From contig NZ_QICN01000007.1 of NCBI RefSeq assembly GCF_003201205.1, positions 1-64,000 on the forward strand: a stretch of 64,000 nucleotides of DNA, in the 5' to 3' direction. Shown here piece by piece: positions 8,016-17,674 of the stretch. Source of the stretch: Sinimarinibacterium flocculans. GTDB lineage: Bacteria; Pseudomonadota; Gammaproteobacteria; Nevskiales; Nevskiaceae. Under the pieces are notes generated by a model. It had not been told where the DNA came from and searched no databases. It saw only the letters and a list, made by a program, of their open reading frames with translations. Position numbers and translations under genes: made by a program. Position 1 is the first letter of the stretch; each line of letters starts with the position of its first letter.

Positions 8016-10451
8016 CTAGTACCACTGCGCCTGCAGCGACAGCGACACGCTGCGCAGCGGAATCTGCTGGGCGATGTAGGTCCGGCTGTAGACGCTGTGG
8101 TCCATCACGAGGTCGAGCGCGCGCTCGTCGGTGAGATTGCGACCGGCCAGCACCAGCGACCAGGTGCCGTCGTTACGTCCGAGCACGACGCGGCTGCCGA
8201 GCAGCAGATAGACCGATTGGAAACTGCGCGGATCGAGATCGGTCGCGGAGTACTGTTCGCCGCGGTAGCTCAGGTCGACGCCGATCTGGATGCCCAGGTC
8301 GCGACCGAACGGAAACGGCAGGCTCACCAGCGGCGAGACCGAGGCCGTCACCTCGGGCGCATTGGCCAGCGAGCGCCCGGACAGGTCCTGCACGTCCATG
8401 TCCTGTTCCTGCTGATCCTCCGTCGGCGGCGCGTTGGTGTAGCGCAGATACTTGGCCTCGCTGAGCGCCAGCGTCGCGTCCACGGCGAGCCACGCCCACG
8501 GCGACAGCCAGCGCAGGTCCAGCTCGGCACCCTGCAGCCGCGCTTCGGCAGCGTTGCGCACCTGGAACGAGAAGCCGGTGAAATCGACGACCTGCAACTC
8601 GTCGATGTCGCTGCGGTACAGCGCGAGGTTGAGCATCAGCGAGCCGTCGAGCAGACGGCTCTTGAGGCCCGCCTCCCAGCTCTGCGCGCGCTCGGCCTCG
8701 AACTCCAGGTTGTCCTGCGTCTCGGCGGTCGCGTTGAAGCCGCCGCCCTTGTAGCCGCGCGTCCAGGTGACGTAGCTGTTGATCGACGGCGTCCACGCGT
8801 ACTGCAGGCCGAGCTTGGGCGACAGGTCGTCCTCGCGGCGCTCGCGCTGCGCCATGAAGGTGTCGGCACCCACGACGAGCCCGACCAGCCCGAGGCCGGT
8901 GGTCTGCACGTCGAACCGCGCGGTCTTGCGATCCTCACCCCAGCGCAGGCCGGCGATCACGCTCCAGTGGCCGAAGACGTTCCAGTCGAGCTGCCCGAAG
9001 AGGCCGACGCTCTCGGTGTCCTGCTCGAAACCGCGCAGCAGCGCATCCTCGATCGGCGTGCCCGGCAGCGGCGGCAGCAGGTTGAGCAGATCGTCGATGC
9101 CGCCGGGCAGCGAGGCGCCCAGGGCATCGAGCCCGGCCGGCGTGAGCGCGAACGGCACCAGGTCGGCGCCGGCGTGGGTATCGAGATGGCTGCTCAGATC
9201 GGAGCGCAATCCGAAGACGCCGACGACCAGGCCGACGTCGCCGCCGAAGCCGAACAGGCTGCCGGCCTGCGCCGCCGCCCGCAGCTCCAGCGAGTCCTGC
9301 GCGTAATCGACGCCGAAGTCGGTGACGATCACGTCGGCCGGCGAGGCGTCGATGTCGATCAGCGTCGCCAGATCGAAGGCGGCGTGGCCGACGACGCCCG
9401 TCACCACGACGCCGTCGAGACCGAGCAGGGTCCCGGCCTCGTAGTCGGCGCGCAGCCGCGACAGGTCCGAACGCCGATCGACGTAGCCGGGCCGATCGAA
9501 GCTGGCCTGCGCGTCGAGCGGATCGTCCTCGACCTCCGGGTCGTAGTTGCGTGCAAAGTCCAGCGCGTTGTCATCGGCGTCGTAGAGCTGCCACGGCGCG
9601 TAGTCGACGTGAGTGTCCGAGATCTGCGACGACAGCGAGACCGTCCAGGGACTTGCGGGCGCTACCTGCAGCTTGATGCGCCCTGCCCGCTGGCGCAGCG
9701 CGCCTTCGTCACGACGCAGCCGGGTGTTGTCGACATCGCCGGCCCGGTCCCAGTACACGCCGGAGACACGGGCGGCGAAGCTGTCGGACAGCGGGATGCT
9801 CAACCCCGCCTCGGCGCGGGACTCGCGCGGATCACCGACGGTCGCCAGCAGCCGGCCGCTCCAGAAATCCTCCGGCTCATACGAGGCGAAGGTGATCACG
9901 CCGGCGATGGTGTTCTTGCCGAACAGCGTGCCCTGCGAACCGCGCAACACCTCGATGCGCTCGATGTCGAACATCCCGTCCGGGATGAACTCCGGGCGCC
10001 CCAGTGCGACGTCGTCCATCACCAGGCCGACCGCCGGCTCGAAGCCGACGTTGTCGGTCTCGGTCGAGAAGCCGCGGATGCCGATGACCGGCGCCTGCGG
10101 ATCGAGGTCGATCTCGATGTTGGCCACCAGCTCCTCCAGCCCGGCGGCATCGAAGCGCCCGGACTGCTGCAGGCTGTCGCCGTCGATCGCACTCACCGAC
10201 ACCGGCACGTCCTGCAGGCTCTGCGCCGTCTTCTGCGCAGTGACGACGATCTCCTCGAGCGCGCGCGGGGCAGCCGGCTTGGCCACCGGCTCGCCGCCTG
10301 CCGACGCTTCGATCGGCACCACCGGCACGGTGGGCAGCAATGGATCGAGAGGGTCTTGCGGCACCTGCGCGGCCGCCATCCGAGACACGAGAAGCGCTGC
10401 CAGCGTCGCGACACTCAGGCAGCGTCGGTGTCGGGTCACGAGGTGGCGCAT
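8016..10451 (-). CDS. TonB-dependent outer-membrane receptor
   Basis: An 811-residue TonB-dependent receptor. A signal peptide ends around AAAQ (residues 26-29), a Pro-rich spacer follows, then a TonB box (EEIVVTAQK, about 66-74), a plug domain (VSVSAIDGDSL, IRGFSTETDN, IEVLRGSQGTLFGKN) and a long beta-barrel ending in an aromatic residue (QWY). The start at 10451 is chosen because the signal peptide begins there. It is the first gene of an operon with eutB and eutC, which suggests uptake of a substrate or cofactor for ethanolamine lyase, perhaps a cobamide. The ligand cannot be read from sequence. Confidence 0.88.
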   Translation of the reverse strand: MRHLVTRHRRCLSVATLAALLVSRMAAAQVPQDPLDPLLPTVPVVPIEASAGGEPVAKPAAPRALEEIVVTAQKTAQSLQDVPVSVSAIDGDSLQQSGRFDAAGLEELVANIEIDLDPQAPVIGIRGFSTETDNVGFEPAVGLVMDDVALGRPEFIPDGMFDIERIEVLRGSQGTLFGKNTIAGVITFASYEPEDFWSGRLLATVGDPRESRAEAGLSIPLSDSFAARVSGVYWDRAGDVDNTRLRRDEGALRQRAGRIKLQVAPASPWTVSLSSQISDTHVDYAPWQLYDADDNALDFARNYDPEVEDDPLDAQASFDRPGYVDRRSDLSRLRADYEAGTLLGLDGVVVTGVVGHAAFDLATLIDIDASPADVIVTDFGVDYAQDSLELRAAAQAGSLFGFGGDVGLVVGVFGLRSDLSSHLDTHAGADLVPFALTPAGLDALGASLPGGIDDLLNLLPPLPGTPIEDALLRGFEQDTESVGLFGQLDWNVFGHWSVIAGLRWGEDRKTARFDVQTTGLGLVGLVVGADTFMAQRERREDDLSPKLGLQYAWTPSINSYVTWTRGYKGGGFNATAETQDNLEFEAERAQSWEAGLKSRLLDGSLMLNLALYRSDIDELQVVDFTGFSFQVRNAAEARLQGAELDLRWLSPWAWLAVDATLALSEAKYLRYTNAPPTEDQQEQDMDVQDLSGRSLANAPEVTASVSPLVSLPFPFGRDLGIQIGVDLSYRGEQYSATDLDPRSFQSVYLLLGSRVVLGRNDGTWSLVLAGRNLTDERALDLVMDHSVYSRTYIAQQIPLRSVSLSLQAQWY

Positions 10452-10892
10452 GGGCTCGATGGAGGATCGCTGGCGGGGACCGCGCGATTGTCCAACAAGA
10501 ATCGCGCCGACGGACAGTCGGAACGATTGCAACCGACCGTCCTTGAACCGCGCGCGCCGGCGAAGACGTTCGCCCCGGCTCAGGAGCCAGCCGGGGCCGC
10601 GGCGTCAGGCTCCGGGAAAAACGTCTCCGACCAGTTTGTTGCGGGCGACAACTGCAGAAGGATGGGAACAACGGGCGACACCGCAGCAAACGTACGTGCA
10701 TCAAACTGCCATCGAAGGCTGGCAGAAGAGCGGACCGGCCCTCGTCGATCCGGGCACCGAGCCGCTGGAACGCGGTCCAAGCAATAGCCGCCCTGACGCC
10801 ACGCCCCAGGTCCGCGACCTGAGGGCCGGCGGCGGGGAGGCCTCCTTGCCGGGCCGTTCCCGGCTCGACAACGTCCGGTTGGAGACTCAAGC
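10452..10892. other. Divergent intergenic region before the receptor operon
   Basis: This 441-bp gap separates the receptor operon from the small plus-strand gene. It holds a 9-bp stem, GCCCCGGCT/AGCCGGGGC (10572-10580 and 10589-10597), with an 8-base loop. I looked for a cobalamin riboswitch because of the B12-dependent lyase and saw no B12-box core on the minus strand. No other gene is supported. Confidence 0.4.
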
Positions 10893-11144
10893 ATGGTGAT
10901 CGAACTCGTCCGCAATCGCAGCATCGAACCCAGGATCAACCAGGACCTCGTCACGATGCTGCGCGAAGTCCTGAGAATGGCGGAGGCCGGCGAGCTGCAG
11001 GCCGCCGCGGTGGCCTACGTGCAGGCCAACGTGCCGATGATCTGTTACGAGGCCGACGGCCACGAGGCCGACATTGCCTGCGCCGCCCGCCAGATCGAGG
11101 AAGAGATGCGCAGCGTCATCTTCGACGATGCCGATACCGCGTGA
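10893..11144 (+). CDS. Hypothetical protein, 83 residues
   Basis: A small acidic protein with a basic N-terminus (MVIELVRNRSIEPRINQD) and an amphipathic helical remainder. Three cysteines and several acidic residues lie toward the C-terminus (CYEADGHEADIACAARQIEE). GGAG lies nine bases before the ATG. It converges on glmS. Family and role are not recognised. Confidence 0.55.
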   Translation: MVIELVRNRSIEPRINQDLVTMLREVLRMAEAGELQAAAVAYVQANVPMICYEADGHEADIACAARQIEEEMRSVIFDDADTA

Positions 11145-11193
11145 GCGGTGCGGTCATCAGACGCCACGAAGCACGCGTCCGGCGGCGGGTGCG

Positions 11194-13029
11194 CTACTCC
11201 ACCGTGACGCTCTTGGCGAGGTTGCGCGGCTGGTCGACGTCGGTGCCGCGCAGGACGGCCACGTGGTAGCTGAGTAACTGCAGCGGAATCGTGTAGACCA
11301 GTGGTGCCTGCAGCGGCTCGATGTGGTCCGGCATGGTGATGACGTCGACGCCTTCACTCGGCTCGATGCCGGTGTTCGGGTCGGCGAAGACGAACAGGCG
11401 ACCGCCGCGGGCGCGCACTTCCTGCAGGTTGGACTTGAGCTTCTCGAGCAGGGTGTTGTTCGGCGCGACGGCGATCACCGGCATGTCGTGATCGACCAGC
11501 GCCAGCGGACCGTGCTTGAGCTCGCCGGCGGCATAGGCCTCGGCGTGGATGTACGAGATTTCCTTGAGCTTGAGCGCGCCTTCCATGGCGATCGGCCAGG
11601 TCGGGCCGCGGCCGAGGAACAGGGCGTGGTGCTTGTCGGAGAACGCCTGGGCCCAGCCGCGGATGGCGGCGTCCAGCTTGAGCGTGTGCTCGACCATCTC
11701 CGGAACCTGCCGCATCTGGCGCGTATACAGCGCGACGATGCGCCGGTCGATGCCGCGCCGCTGTGCGATGGCGAGGCCGAGCAGGCCCAGTGCCGCCAGC
11801 TGGGTGGTGAACGCCTTGGTGCTGGCGACGCCGACTTCCGGGCCTGCGCGCGTCATCAGCACGAGGTCGGACTCGCGCACCAGCGACGACTCCGGCACGT
11901 TGCAGATCGCCGCGGTGGCCACGTAGCCGAGCTTCCGCGCCTCGCGCAGCGCCGCGAGCGTGTCGGCGGTCTCGCCGGACTGCGAGATCGCGAGAAACAG
12001 CGTGCCGGGCATCACCACCGGGTTGCGGTAGCGGTATTCGCTGGCGACCTCCACGGTGCAGGGAATGCGTGCGCCCTGCTCCAGGTAGTACCGGGCCACG
12101 AGACCGGCGTGATAACTGGTGCCGCAGGCGACGATGTGCACCTGCTGCACCAGCGGCAGCACCTGGGCGGCACGCGGTCCGAAGGCCGCTTCGAGTACGT
12201 GGTCGGAAACGATGCGCTCGGACAGCGTGTCAGCAATCGCGCGCGGTTGCTCGTGGATTTCCTTGAGCATGTAGTGCGCGTACTCGCCGCGTTCGACGGC
12301 GTCGGCGGACAGGCTGGACTCATGGACGGGCCGCTGCACCGGATGCCCGTCGGCGTCGAAGATCGTGACCGAGTCACGGCGGATGTCGGCAACGTCCCCT
12401 TCCTCGAGGAACTGGAAGCGCTTCGTGACCGGCAGCAGGGCCTGGACGTCGGAGGCGACGTAGTTCGCGCCCTCGGCGAGGCCGACGACCAGCGGGCTGG
12501 CAATGCGCGCGACGACGATGCGATCCGGCTGCTGCGCATCGAACACGACGATGGCGTAGGCGCCGGTGAGCCGCCGCACCGCCTGCTGCACGGCCGCGGT
12601 CAGGTCGAGTCCCAGCTTGACGTGGTCGTGCACCAGATGCGCGATGACCTCGGTATCGGTTTCCGATGCGAAGGCATAACCCTTGGCGACGAGCTCCGAC
12701 CTGAGCTCGACGTAGTTCTCGATGATGCCGTTGTGGATCAGCGCGATGCGGTCGCCGGAAACGTGCGGGTGGGCGTTGGCCTCGGTGACGCCACCGTGCG
12801 TCGCCCAGCGCGAATGGGCGATGCCGATCGGCCCGACGCAGGGTGCCGCGTCCAGACGCTGCTGCAGCATCGCCACCTTGCCGACGGCGCGACGCAGACA
12901 CAGGGTCCCGGCCTGCGGCGCGACGGCCACGCCGGTGGAGTCGTACCCGCGGTATTCGAGGCGACGCAGGCCCTCGACGAGGACCGGACTGACATCCTGC
13001 GGCGCGATCGCACCGACGATTCCGCACAT
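11194..13029 (-). CDS. glmS: Glutamine-fructose-6-phosphate aminotransferase
   Basis: A 611-residue enzyme making glucosamine-6-phosphate from fructose-6-phosphate and glutamine, the entry step to peptidoglycan and LPS amino sugars. It begins MCGIVGAI with the catalytic Cys exposed after Met removal. The glutaminase part covers about residues 1-240, and two SIS isomerase domains follow (CGTSYHAG, SQSGETADTL, GRGPTWPIAMEGALKLKE) ending in the conserved LAKSVTVE. Length is typical. Unlike in many relatives it is not next to glmU; seven other genes lie between. Confidence 0.97.
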   Translation of the reverse strand: MCGIVGAIAPQDVSPVLVEGLRRLEYRGYDSTGVAVAPQAGTLCLRRAVGKVAMLQQRLDAAPCVGPIGIAHSRWATHGGVTEANAHPHVSGDRIALIHNGIIENYVELRSELVAKGYAFASETDTEVIAHLVHDHVKLGLDLTAAVQQAVRRLTGAYAIVVFDAQQPDRIVVARIASPLVVGLAEGANYVASDVQALLPVTKRFQFLEEGDVADIRRDSVTIFDADGHPVQRPVHESSLSADAVERGEYAHYMLKEIHEQPRAIADTLSERIVSDHVLEAAFGPRAAQVLPLVQQVHIVACGTSYHAGLVARYYLEQGARIPCTVEVASEYRYRNPVVMPGTLFLAISQSGETADTLAALREARKLGYVATAAICNVPESSLVRESDLVLMTRAGPEVGVASTKAFTTQLAALGLLGLAIAQRRGIDRRIVALYTRQMRQVPEMVEHTLKLDAAIRGWAQAFSDKHHALFLGRGPTWPIAMEGALKLKEISYIHAEAYAAGELKHGPLALVDHDMPVIAVAPNNTLLEKLKSNLQEVRARGGRLFVFADPNTGIEPSEGVDVITMPDHIEPLQAPLVYTIPLQLLSYHVAVLRGTDVDQPRNLAKSVTVE

Positions 13030-13099
13030 GGGCCGGGGTACCGGGCTGAGGAAGTGACGCCATTTTAAGGCGCCCGGACGCCCGGCGCGCCGCGGGTGG

Positions 13100-13127
13100 G
13101 TGACCGGTCACATTCACGCGCTATGAT
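13100..13127 (+). promoter_or_regulatory. Candidate promoter and palindromic operator of the molybdenum hydroxylase operon
   Basis: A perfect 12-bp palindrome, GTGACCGGTCAC (13100-13111), is followed by a -10-like TATGAT (13122-13127). The spacing puts the palindrome over the -35 position. The first gene starts 30 bases after the -10. A repressor or activator site is inferred. Confidence 0.45.
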
Positions 13128-13156
13128 CGTGGCCAAGCCAGCCCGGAGCGAGCCCC

Positions 13157-13618
13157 ATGGTCAAGATGACCGTCAACGGCGTCGAGCGCACGCACGAAGG
13201 CGATCCCTCGATGCCCCTGCTGTGGTTCCTGCGCGACGAAGCGCAGCTCACCGGCACCAAGTACGGCTGCGGCATGTCGCTGTGCGGGGCCTGTACGGTG
13301 CACATGGACGGTCAGGCCGTCCGCTCCTGCACGATGCCGGTCGCCGCCGTGGCCGGCAAGGCCATCACCACGATCGAAGGCGTGGGAACCGACAAGGTCG
13401 GCAAGGCTGTGCAGACCGCCTGGCGCGAGCACGACGTGGTGCAGTGCGGCTACTGCCAGTCGGGGCAGATCATGTCCGCCATCGCCCTGTTGCAATCGAA
13501 CGCGACACCGAGCGACGCCGATATCGACACCGCAATGAACGGCAACGTCTGCCGCTGCGCGACCTATGTCCGCATCCGCAGTGCGATCCACAGCGCCGCC
13601 AGGGCGCTGAAGGCCTGA
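13157..13618 (+). CDS. Molybdenum hydroxylase small subunit, two [2Fe-2S] clusters (IorA-type)
   Basis: A 153-residue iron-sulfur subunit of the xanthine dehydrogenase/isoquinoline oxidoreductase family. The plant-type ferredoxin cluster uses Cys38, Cys43, Cys46 and Cys58 (CGMSLCGAC...SC), and the second cluster uses CGYCQSG and CRC in the C-terminal helical domain. It passes electrons from the molybdenum site to an acceptor. No signal peptide is seen, while the partner has a Tat motif, so it may be exported bound to it. GGAG precedes the ATG, and the large subunit follows 13 bases later. Confidence 0.92.
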   Translation: MVKMTVNGVERTHEGDPSMPLLWFLRDEAQLTGTKYGCGMSLCGACTVHMDGQAVRSCTMPVAAVAGKAITTIEGVGTDKVGKAVQTAWREHDVVQCGYCQSGQIMSAIALLQSNATPSDADIDTAMNGNVCRCATYVRIRSAIHSAARALKA

Positions 13619-13631
13619 CGGAGGAACGCCC

Positions 13632-15905
13632 ATGTATCTCACCCGTCGTTTCGCCGCCCAGCCTCTGCTTCCGGCCGGCCTGCTGCCGGCACCGGTTCCG
13701 CTCAGCCGTCGCGGCTTTCTTCAGGGCGCCGGCGGTCTGGTCCTGGGCGTCTCGTTCATGCCGCTCGCGGCTGCCGACGACCCGGCGATCCCGGGCGATG
13801 CCGGCAGCGGCGTTGCGCCCGAGACAACCATCGAACCCCAGGCCTTCGTGCACATCGGCACCGACGGCCGCGTGACCGTCTACGCCAAACACCTCGAAAT
13901 GGGCCAGGGCAGCTATACCGGCCTGGCAACGCTGGTCGCCGAGGAACTCGACGCCGACTGGAGCCAGGTGCGCGTCGAAGGCGCCCCCGCCGACGCGAAG
14001 CGCTACGCCAACACGCTGCTGGGCGTCCAGGGCACCGGCGGCAGCACCGCGATGGCCAATGCGCACCGGCAGATGCGGGAAGCCGGCGCGGCTGCGCGCG
14101 CGATGCTGGTCGCCGCGGCAGCGCAACGCTGGGGCGTGCCGGCCGGGCAGATCACGGTCGACAACGGCCGCGTGCTGCACGCGCCCTCGAAGCACAACGT
14201 GGGTTTCGGCGAGCTGGCCGAGGACGCGGCGAAGCAGCCGGTTCCCAGGACGTTGACGCTCAAGACGCCGGACGCATTCAGGCTCATCGGCAAGACCACG
14301 CCGCGCCGCGTCGACAGCGCCGGCAAGACCGACGGCAGCGCGCAGTTCACGCAGGACGTGCAGCTGCCCGACATGCTCGTCGCCGTCGTGGCGCATCCGC
14401 CGCGCTTCGGTGCGACGCCGAAGTCCTTCGACGCCGCCAAGGCCAAGGCGATCGACGGCGTCGTCGATGTCCTCGAGTACGAAGGGGGACATGGCCGCTT
14501 CGGCGGAGTGGCCGTACTGTCGCGCAACACCTGGATCGCCAAGCAGGGCCGCGACGCACTGACGGTGGAATGGGACGAGTCGAAGGCCATGAAGGACGGC
14601 AGCGACGCCCTCATGGCGCGCTTCCGCACGCTGGCCGATTCCGCCGGCACGGTCGCGCGCCAGAGCGGCGATGCCGACGCGGCGCTCGCGAAAGCCGACA
14701 AGCGCATCGAGGCGGACTACGAGTTCCCCTATCTCGCGCACGCCTCGATGGAGCCGATGAACTGCGTGGTCTCGCTGGGCGAGCGTTCCTGCGAGATCTG
14801 GAACGGCGAACAGTTCCAGACCATCGACCAGGCCGGCGCCGCGGCGCTGCTCGGCCTGCAGCCCGAGCAGGTGGTGATTCACCAGCTGTACGCCGGCGGC
14901 AGCTTCGGCCGGCGTGCCAATCCGCATGCCGATTTCGTGCTCGAAGCGGTGTCGATCGCCAAGGCCGCACGCAAGCAGGGCCACAAGGGCCCGGTCAAGC
15001 TGGTGTGGACCCGCGAGGAAGACACCCGCGCCGGCTACTACCGTCCGATGGCGCTGCACCGCGTGCGTGCCGCGATCGGCAAGGACGGCCGGCCGGCGGC
15101 CTGGCACCACCGCGTCGTCACCGAGTCGATCATGGCCGGAACGCCGTTCGCCGAGTTCGGCATCCGCGACGGCATCGACAGCTCGTCGCTGGAAGGCGTC
15201 ATCGAGCCCTACGAGATCCCGAACCTGTACCTGGACCTGCACTCCCCCGACACCGGCGTGCCGGTGCAGTGGTGGCGGTCGGTGGGGCATACGCACACCG
15301 GCTACGTCACCGAGGTCGTCGTCGACGAGCTCGCCTACGCGGCGGGACAGGATCCGGTCGCCTATCGCCGCAAGCTGCTCAAGGATCATCCGCGTCATCT
15401 GGCAGTACTGGAACTCGCGGCCGCGAAAGCGGGCTGGGACACGCCGCTGAAAGCGGCGGCCGGCGAGAAGCGCGGCCGCGGCGTGGCCGTGGTCAAATCC
15501 TTCAACAGCTACGTTGCCGAGGTCGCCGAAGTGACGGTCAAGGCCGACGGCAGCCTGAAGGTGGACCGGGTCGTCTGTGCGGTGGACTGCGGCCTGGCGA
15601 TCAACCCGGACGTGATCCGCGCACAGATGGAGGGCGGCATCGGCTTCGGGCTCGCCGCGATGCTGCACAGCCAGGTGACGCTCAAGGACGGCGTGGTCGA
15701 GCAATCCAACTTCCACAACTACCCGATGCTGCGTATCGGCGAGATGCCGCAGGTGGAAGTGCACATCGTCGCGTCCGCCGAGCCGCCGACGGGCGTCGGC
15801 GAGCCGGGTACGCCGCCGCTGGCACCGGCCGTCGCCAACGCGATCTTCGCGGCCACGGCAAAGCGCATCCGCCGGCTGCCGCTGGGCGACCAGCTCAAGG
15901 CCTGA
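13632..15905 (+). CDS. Molybdopterin-binding xanthine oxidase-family large subunit (IorB-type)
   Basis: A 757-residue molybdenum cofactor subunit. A twin-arginine motif, [11 protein letters not shown] (about residues 25-35), precedes a hydrophobic stretch and an AAA site, implying export across the inner membrane. Cofactor-binding segments include [18 protein letters not shown] and the C-terminal [16 protein letters not shown], where the Glu is the usual catalytic base. The family hydroxylates N-heterocycles or oxidises aldehydes; the substrate here is unknown. There is no FAD subunit, so electrons probably leave through a cytochrome or other acceptor. xdhC- and mocA-like genes follow. Confidence 0.9.
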   Translation: MYLTRRFAAQPLLPAGLLPAPVPLSRRGFLQGAGGLVLGVSFMPLAAADDPAIPGDAGSGVAPETTIEPQAFVHIGTDGRVTVYAKHLEMGQGSYTGLATLVAEELDADWSQVRVEGAPADAKRYANTLLGVQGTGGSTAMANAHRQMREAGAAARAMLVAAAAQRWGVPAGQITVDNGRVLHAPSKHNVGFGELAEDAAKQPVPRTLTLKTPDAFRLIGKTTPRRVDSAGKTDGSAQFTQDVQLPDMLVAVVAHPPRFGATPKSFDAAKAKAIDGVVDVLEYEGGHGRFGGVAVLSRNTWIAKQGRDALTVEWDESKAMKDGSDALMARFRTLADSAGTVARQSGDADAALAKADKRIEADYEFPYLAHASMEPMNCVVSLGERSCEIWNGEQFQTIDQAGAAALLGLQPEQVVIHQLYAGGSFGRRANPHADFVLEAVSIAKAARKQGHKGPVKLVWTREEDTRAGYYRPMALHRVRAAIGKDGRPAAWHHRVVTESIMAGTPFAEFGIRDGIDSSSLEGVIEPYEIPNLYLDLHSPDTGVPVQWWRSVGHTHTGYVTEVVVDELAYAAGQDPVAYRRKLLKDHPRHLAVLELAAAKAGWDTPLKAAAGEKRGRGVAVVKSFNSYVAEVAEVTVKADGSLKVDRVVCAVDCGLAINPDVIRAQMEGGIGFGLAAMLHSQVTLKDGVVEQSNFHNYPMLRIGEMPQVEVHIVASAEPPTGVGEPGTPPLAPAVANAIFAATAKRIRRLPLGDQLKA

Positions 15906-16005
15906 GGCCGGCGCTACCGCCGCAGGCCAGCGTCGCGGCGCCGGGCGTCATCCCCGGCGCGCGTCACGCCGTGTACGCTGAGGCGATACCCGTACGCCCC
16001 GTCGC

Positions 16006-17088
16006 ATGAACACGCCCGAGGAATTCGCCGCCCTCCATACCGGAGCGCACCGCCTGGCCGCAACCGGCGGCGGCGCGGTCGCGACCCTGCTGCGCACGCG
16101 CGGTCCGGTCTTCCGCCGTGCCGGCACCCGCATGCTGATCGGCCGCGACGGCAGCATCGTCCGTGGCCTGTCCGCCGGCTGTCCCGAGGCCGACCTCGTC
16201 GCGCGCGCCCGCGCCCTGTTCGACCGCGGCGGCAGCAGCGTGGTCCGGTACGATCGCGAGAACGGCTACGACGCCCTGCTCGAACTGGGCTGCGGCGGCG
16301 AGATGGAAATCCTGGTCGAGACGTTTTCCAGCGCAGACGATCTGCGCTACCTCGACGCCGTCGAAGCGTTGATGCGGCAGCGGCGCAGCGGCTGGCTCGC
16401 GACCTGGTTCGCAAGCGACGGCCGGGGCCTGCCCCGGCCACGGCGCCTGCTCTGGGCCGAGGGCACGCTGTTCGACGAAATCGCCGATGACCGGATCGCG
16501 ACGGCCATCGCCGAGTGGTGTGCGGACGCCAGGGACGGATCGACCCGGGCACAGTCGCTGGACAGCGGGACCCGGCGCGTCGAGGTCCTGTACGAACGCG
16601 TGCTGCCGCCGCTGGCGCTCTACGTCGTCGGCGACAACGCCGGGGCGCATGCGCTCGCGGACCTCGGCCGCCGCCTGGGTTGGCAGGTCACGATCGTCAC
16701 GCACGTCGCCGCCAGCGCGAATCCTCAGCCGCGCAACGACATCGTCTGGTTGCAGGCGCCGCCCGACCGCCTCGCGGGGATGGTGCGGCTCGATGCGCGC
16801 AGCGCGGTCGTCGTCATGACGCACAACCTCGAGCGTGATCTCGACTACCTGCGCGGATTGCGGTCGGCGACGCCCGGGTATCTCGGCGCCCTGGGTTCGC
16901 GCATACGCGCAGGTCGCATGCGCGCCGCGCTCGGCGACGACGCGCCCCCTCTGTACGCGCCGGCCGGCCTGGACATCGGATCGGAAACGCCGGAGGAAAT
17001 CGCGCTGGCGATCGCGGCCGAGATCCAGGCCGTCCTGCGCGGTCATGCCGGCGGAGCACTGAGCCGGGGCGATGGGCCGATCCACTGA
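16006..17088 (+). CDS. XdhC/CoxI family molybdenum-cofactor chaperone
   Basis: A 360-residue protein with the N-terminal XdhC_CoxI segment (RRAGTRMLIGRDGSIVRGLS, then GCPEADLV) and a C-terminal Rossmann-like domain ending in YLGALGSRIRAGRM. Family members bind molybdenum cofactor, help sulfurate it and insert it into xanthine dehydrogenase-type enzymes. It lies 100 bases after the large hydroxylase subunit and overlaps the cytidylyltransferase gene by 17 bases, which fits a dedicated maturation unit. Confidence 0.88.
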   Translation: MNTPEEFAALHTGAHRLAATGGGAVATLLRTRGPVFRRAGTRMLIGRDGSIVRGLSAGCPEADLVARARALFDRGGSSVVRYDRENGYDALLELGCGGEMEILVETFSSADDLRYLDAVEALMRQRRSGWLATWFASDGRGLPRPRRLLWAEGTLFDEIADDRIATAIAEWCADARDGSTRAQSLDSGTRRVEVLYERVLPPLALYVVGDNAGAHALADLGRRLGWQVTIVTHVAASANPQPRNDIVWLQAPPDRLAGMVRLDARSAVVVMTHNLERDLDYLRGLRSATPGYLGALGSRIRAGRMRAALGDDAPPLYAPAGLDIGSETPEEIALAIAAEIQAVLRGHAGGALSRGDGPIH

Positions 17089-17671
17089 GCCACGGATCGC
17101 CGGCGTTCTGCTGGCGGCCGGTGCCGCGCGCCGCTTCGGGCGCCCCAAGCAGCTCGCCGTCGTCGACGGCGTCACCCTCGTACGGCGCAGCGCCCAGGCC
17201 GTGCTCGACGCCGGCCTGCCGCTGCTGGTGGTCACCGGCGCGCATGCCGAGGCGGTGCTGGAGGCACTGCAGGGTCTCCCCTTCGAGCACTGCCACAACG
17301 GCGACTGGGCGCAGGGCATGGGGCGGTCGATCGGCGCGGCTTTCGAGAACCTGTTGCCCCGTACGCACGTCGAGGCCGCACTGATCGCACTCTGCGACCA
17401 GCCGCGGATTGGCGCCGACGCCCTGCGCCGCCTGCTCGCGGCGCATCAGCGGATGCCTGACGGCATCACCGCGTCCTCTTTCGACGGCATCACCGGTCCG
17501 CCCTGCATCTTCGCCCGCCGGGATTTCGCGAGCCTGGCGAGGCTCGACGGCAGCGTCGGCGCCCGCGCCCTCATCGAGGCGCAGGCGGATCGGCTGCAGC
17601 GCGTGAACCTGCCGGAAGCCGCCCTCGACATCGACACGCCGGAGCAGTACCGCACGCTGGTCGGTGGCTAG
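17072..17671 (+). CDS. Molybdenum cofactor nucleotidyltransferase family protein (MocA-like)
   Basis: A 199-residue NTP transferase. The nucleotide-binding signature LLAAGAARRFGRPKQL lies at about residues 11-26, with the CDQPRIG segment mid-protein. MocA-type enzymes attach CMP to molybdopterin to make the cytosine dinucleotide used by xanthine oxidase-family enzymes. Overlap with xdhC and the operon with the hydroxylase support this role over MobA (GMP transfer). It ends three bases from the convergent cardiolipin synthase gene. Confidence 0.85.
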   Translation: MGRSTEPRIAGVLLAAGAARRFGRPKQLAVVDGVTLVRRSAQAVLDAGLPLLVVTGAHAEAVLEALQGLPFEHCHNGDWAQGMGRSIGAAFENLLPRTHVEAALIALCDQPRIGADALRRLLAAHQRMPDGITASSFDGITGPPCIFARRDFASLARLDGSVGARALIEAQADRLQRVNLPEAALDIDTPEQYRTLVGG

Positions 17672-17674
17672 GCC

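Noticed and set aside
8097-10787. Plus-strand frame of nearly 900 codons opposite the TonB receptor
   Set aside because: Low-complexity composition and a full, well-defined receptor on the other strand.
10452-10892. Cobalamin riboswitch before the receptor-eutBC operon
   Set aside because: The B12-box core was not seen on the relevant strand; only a simple stem was found.
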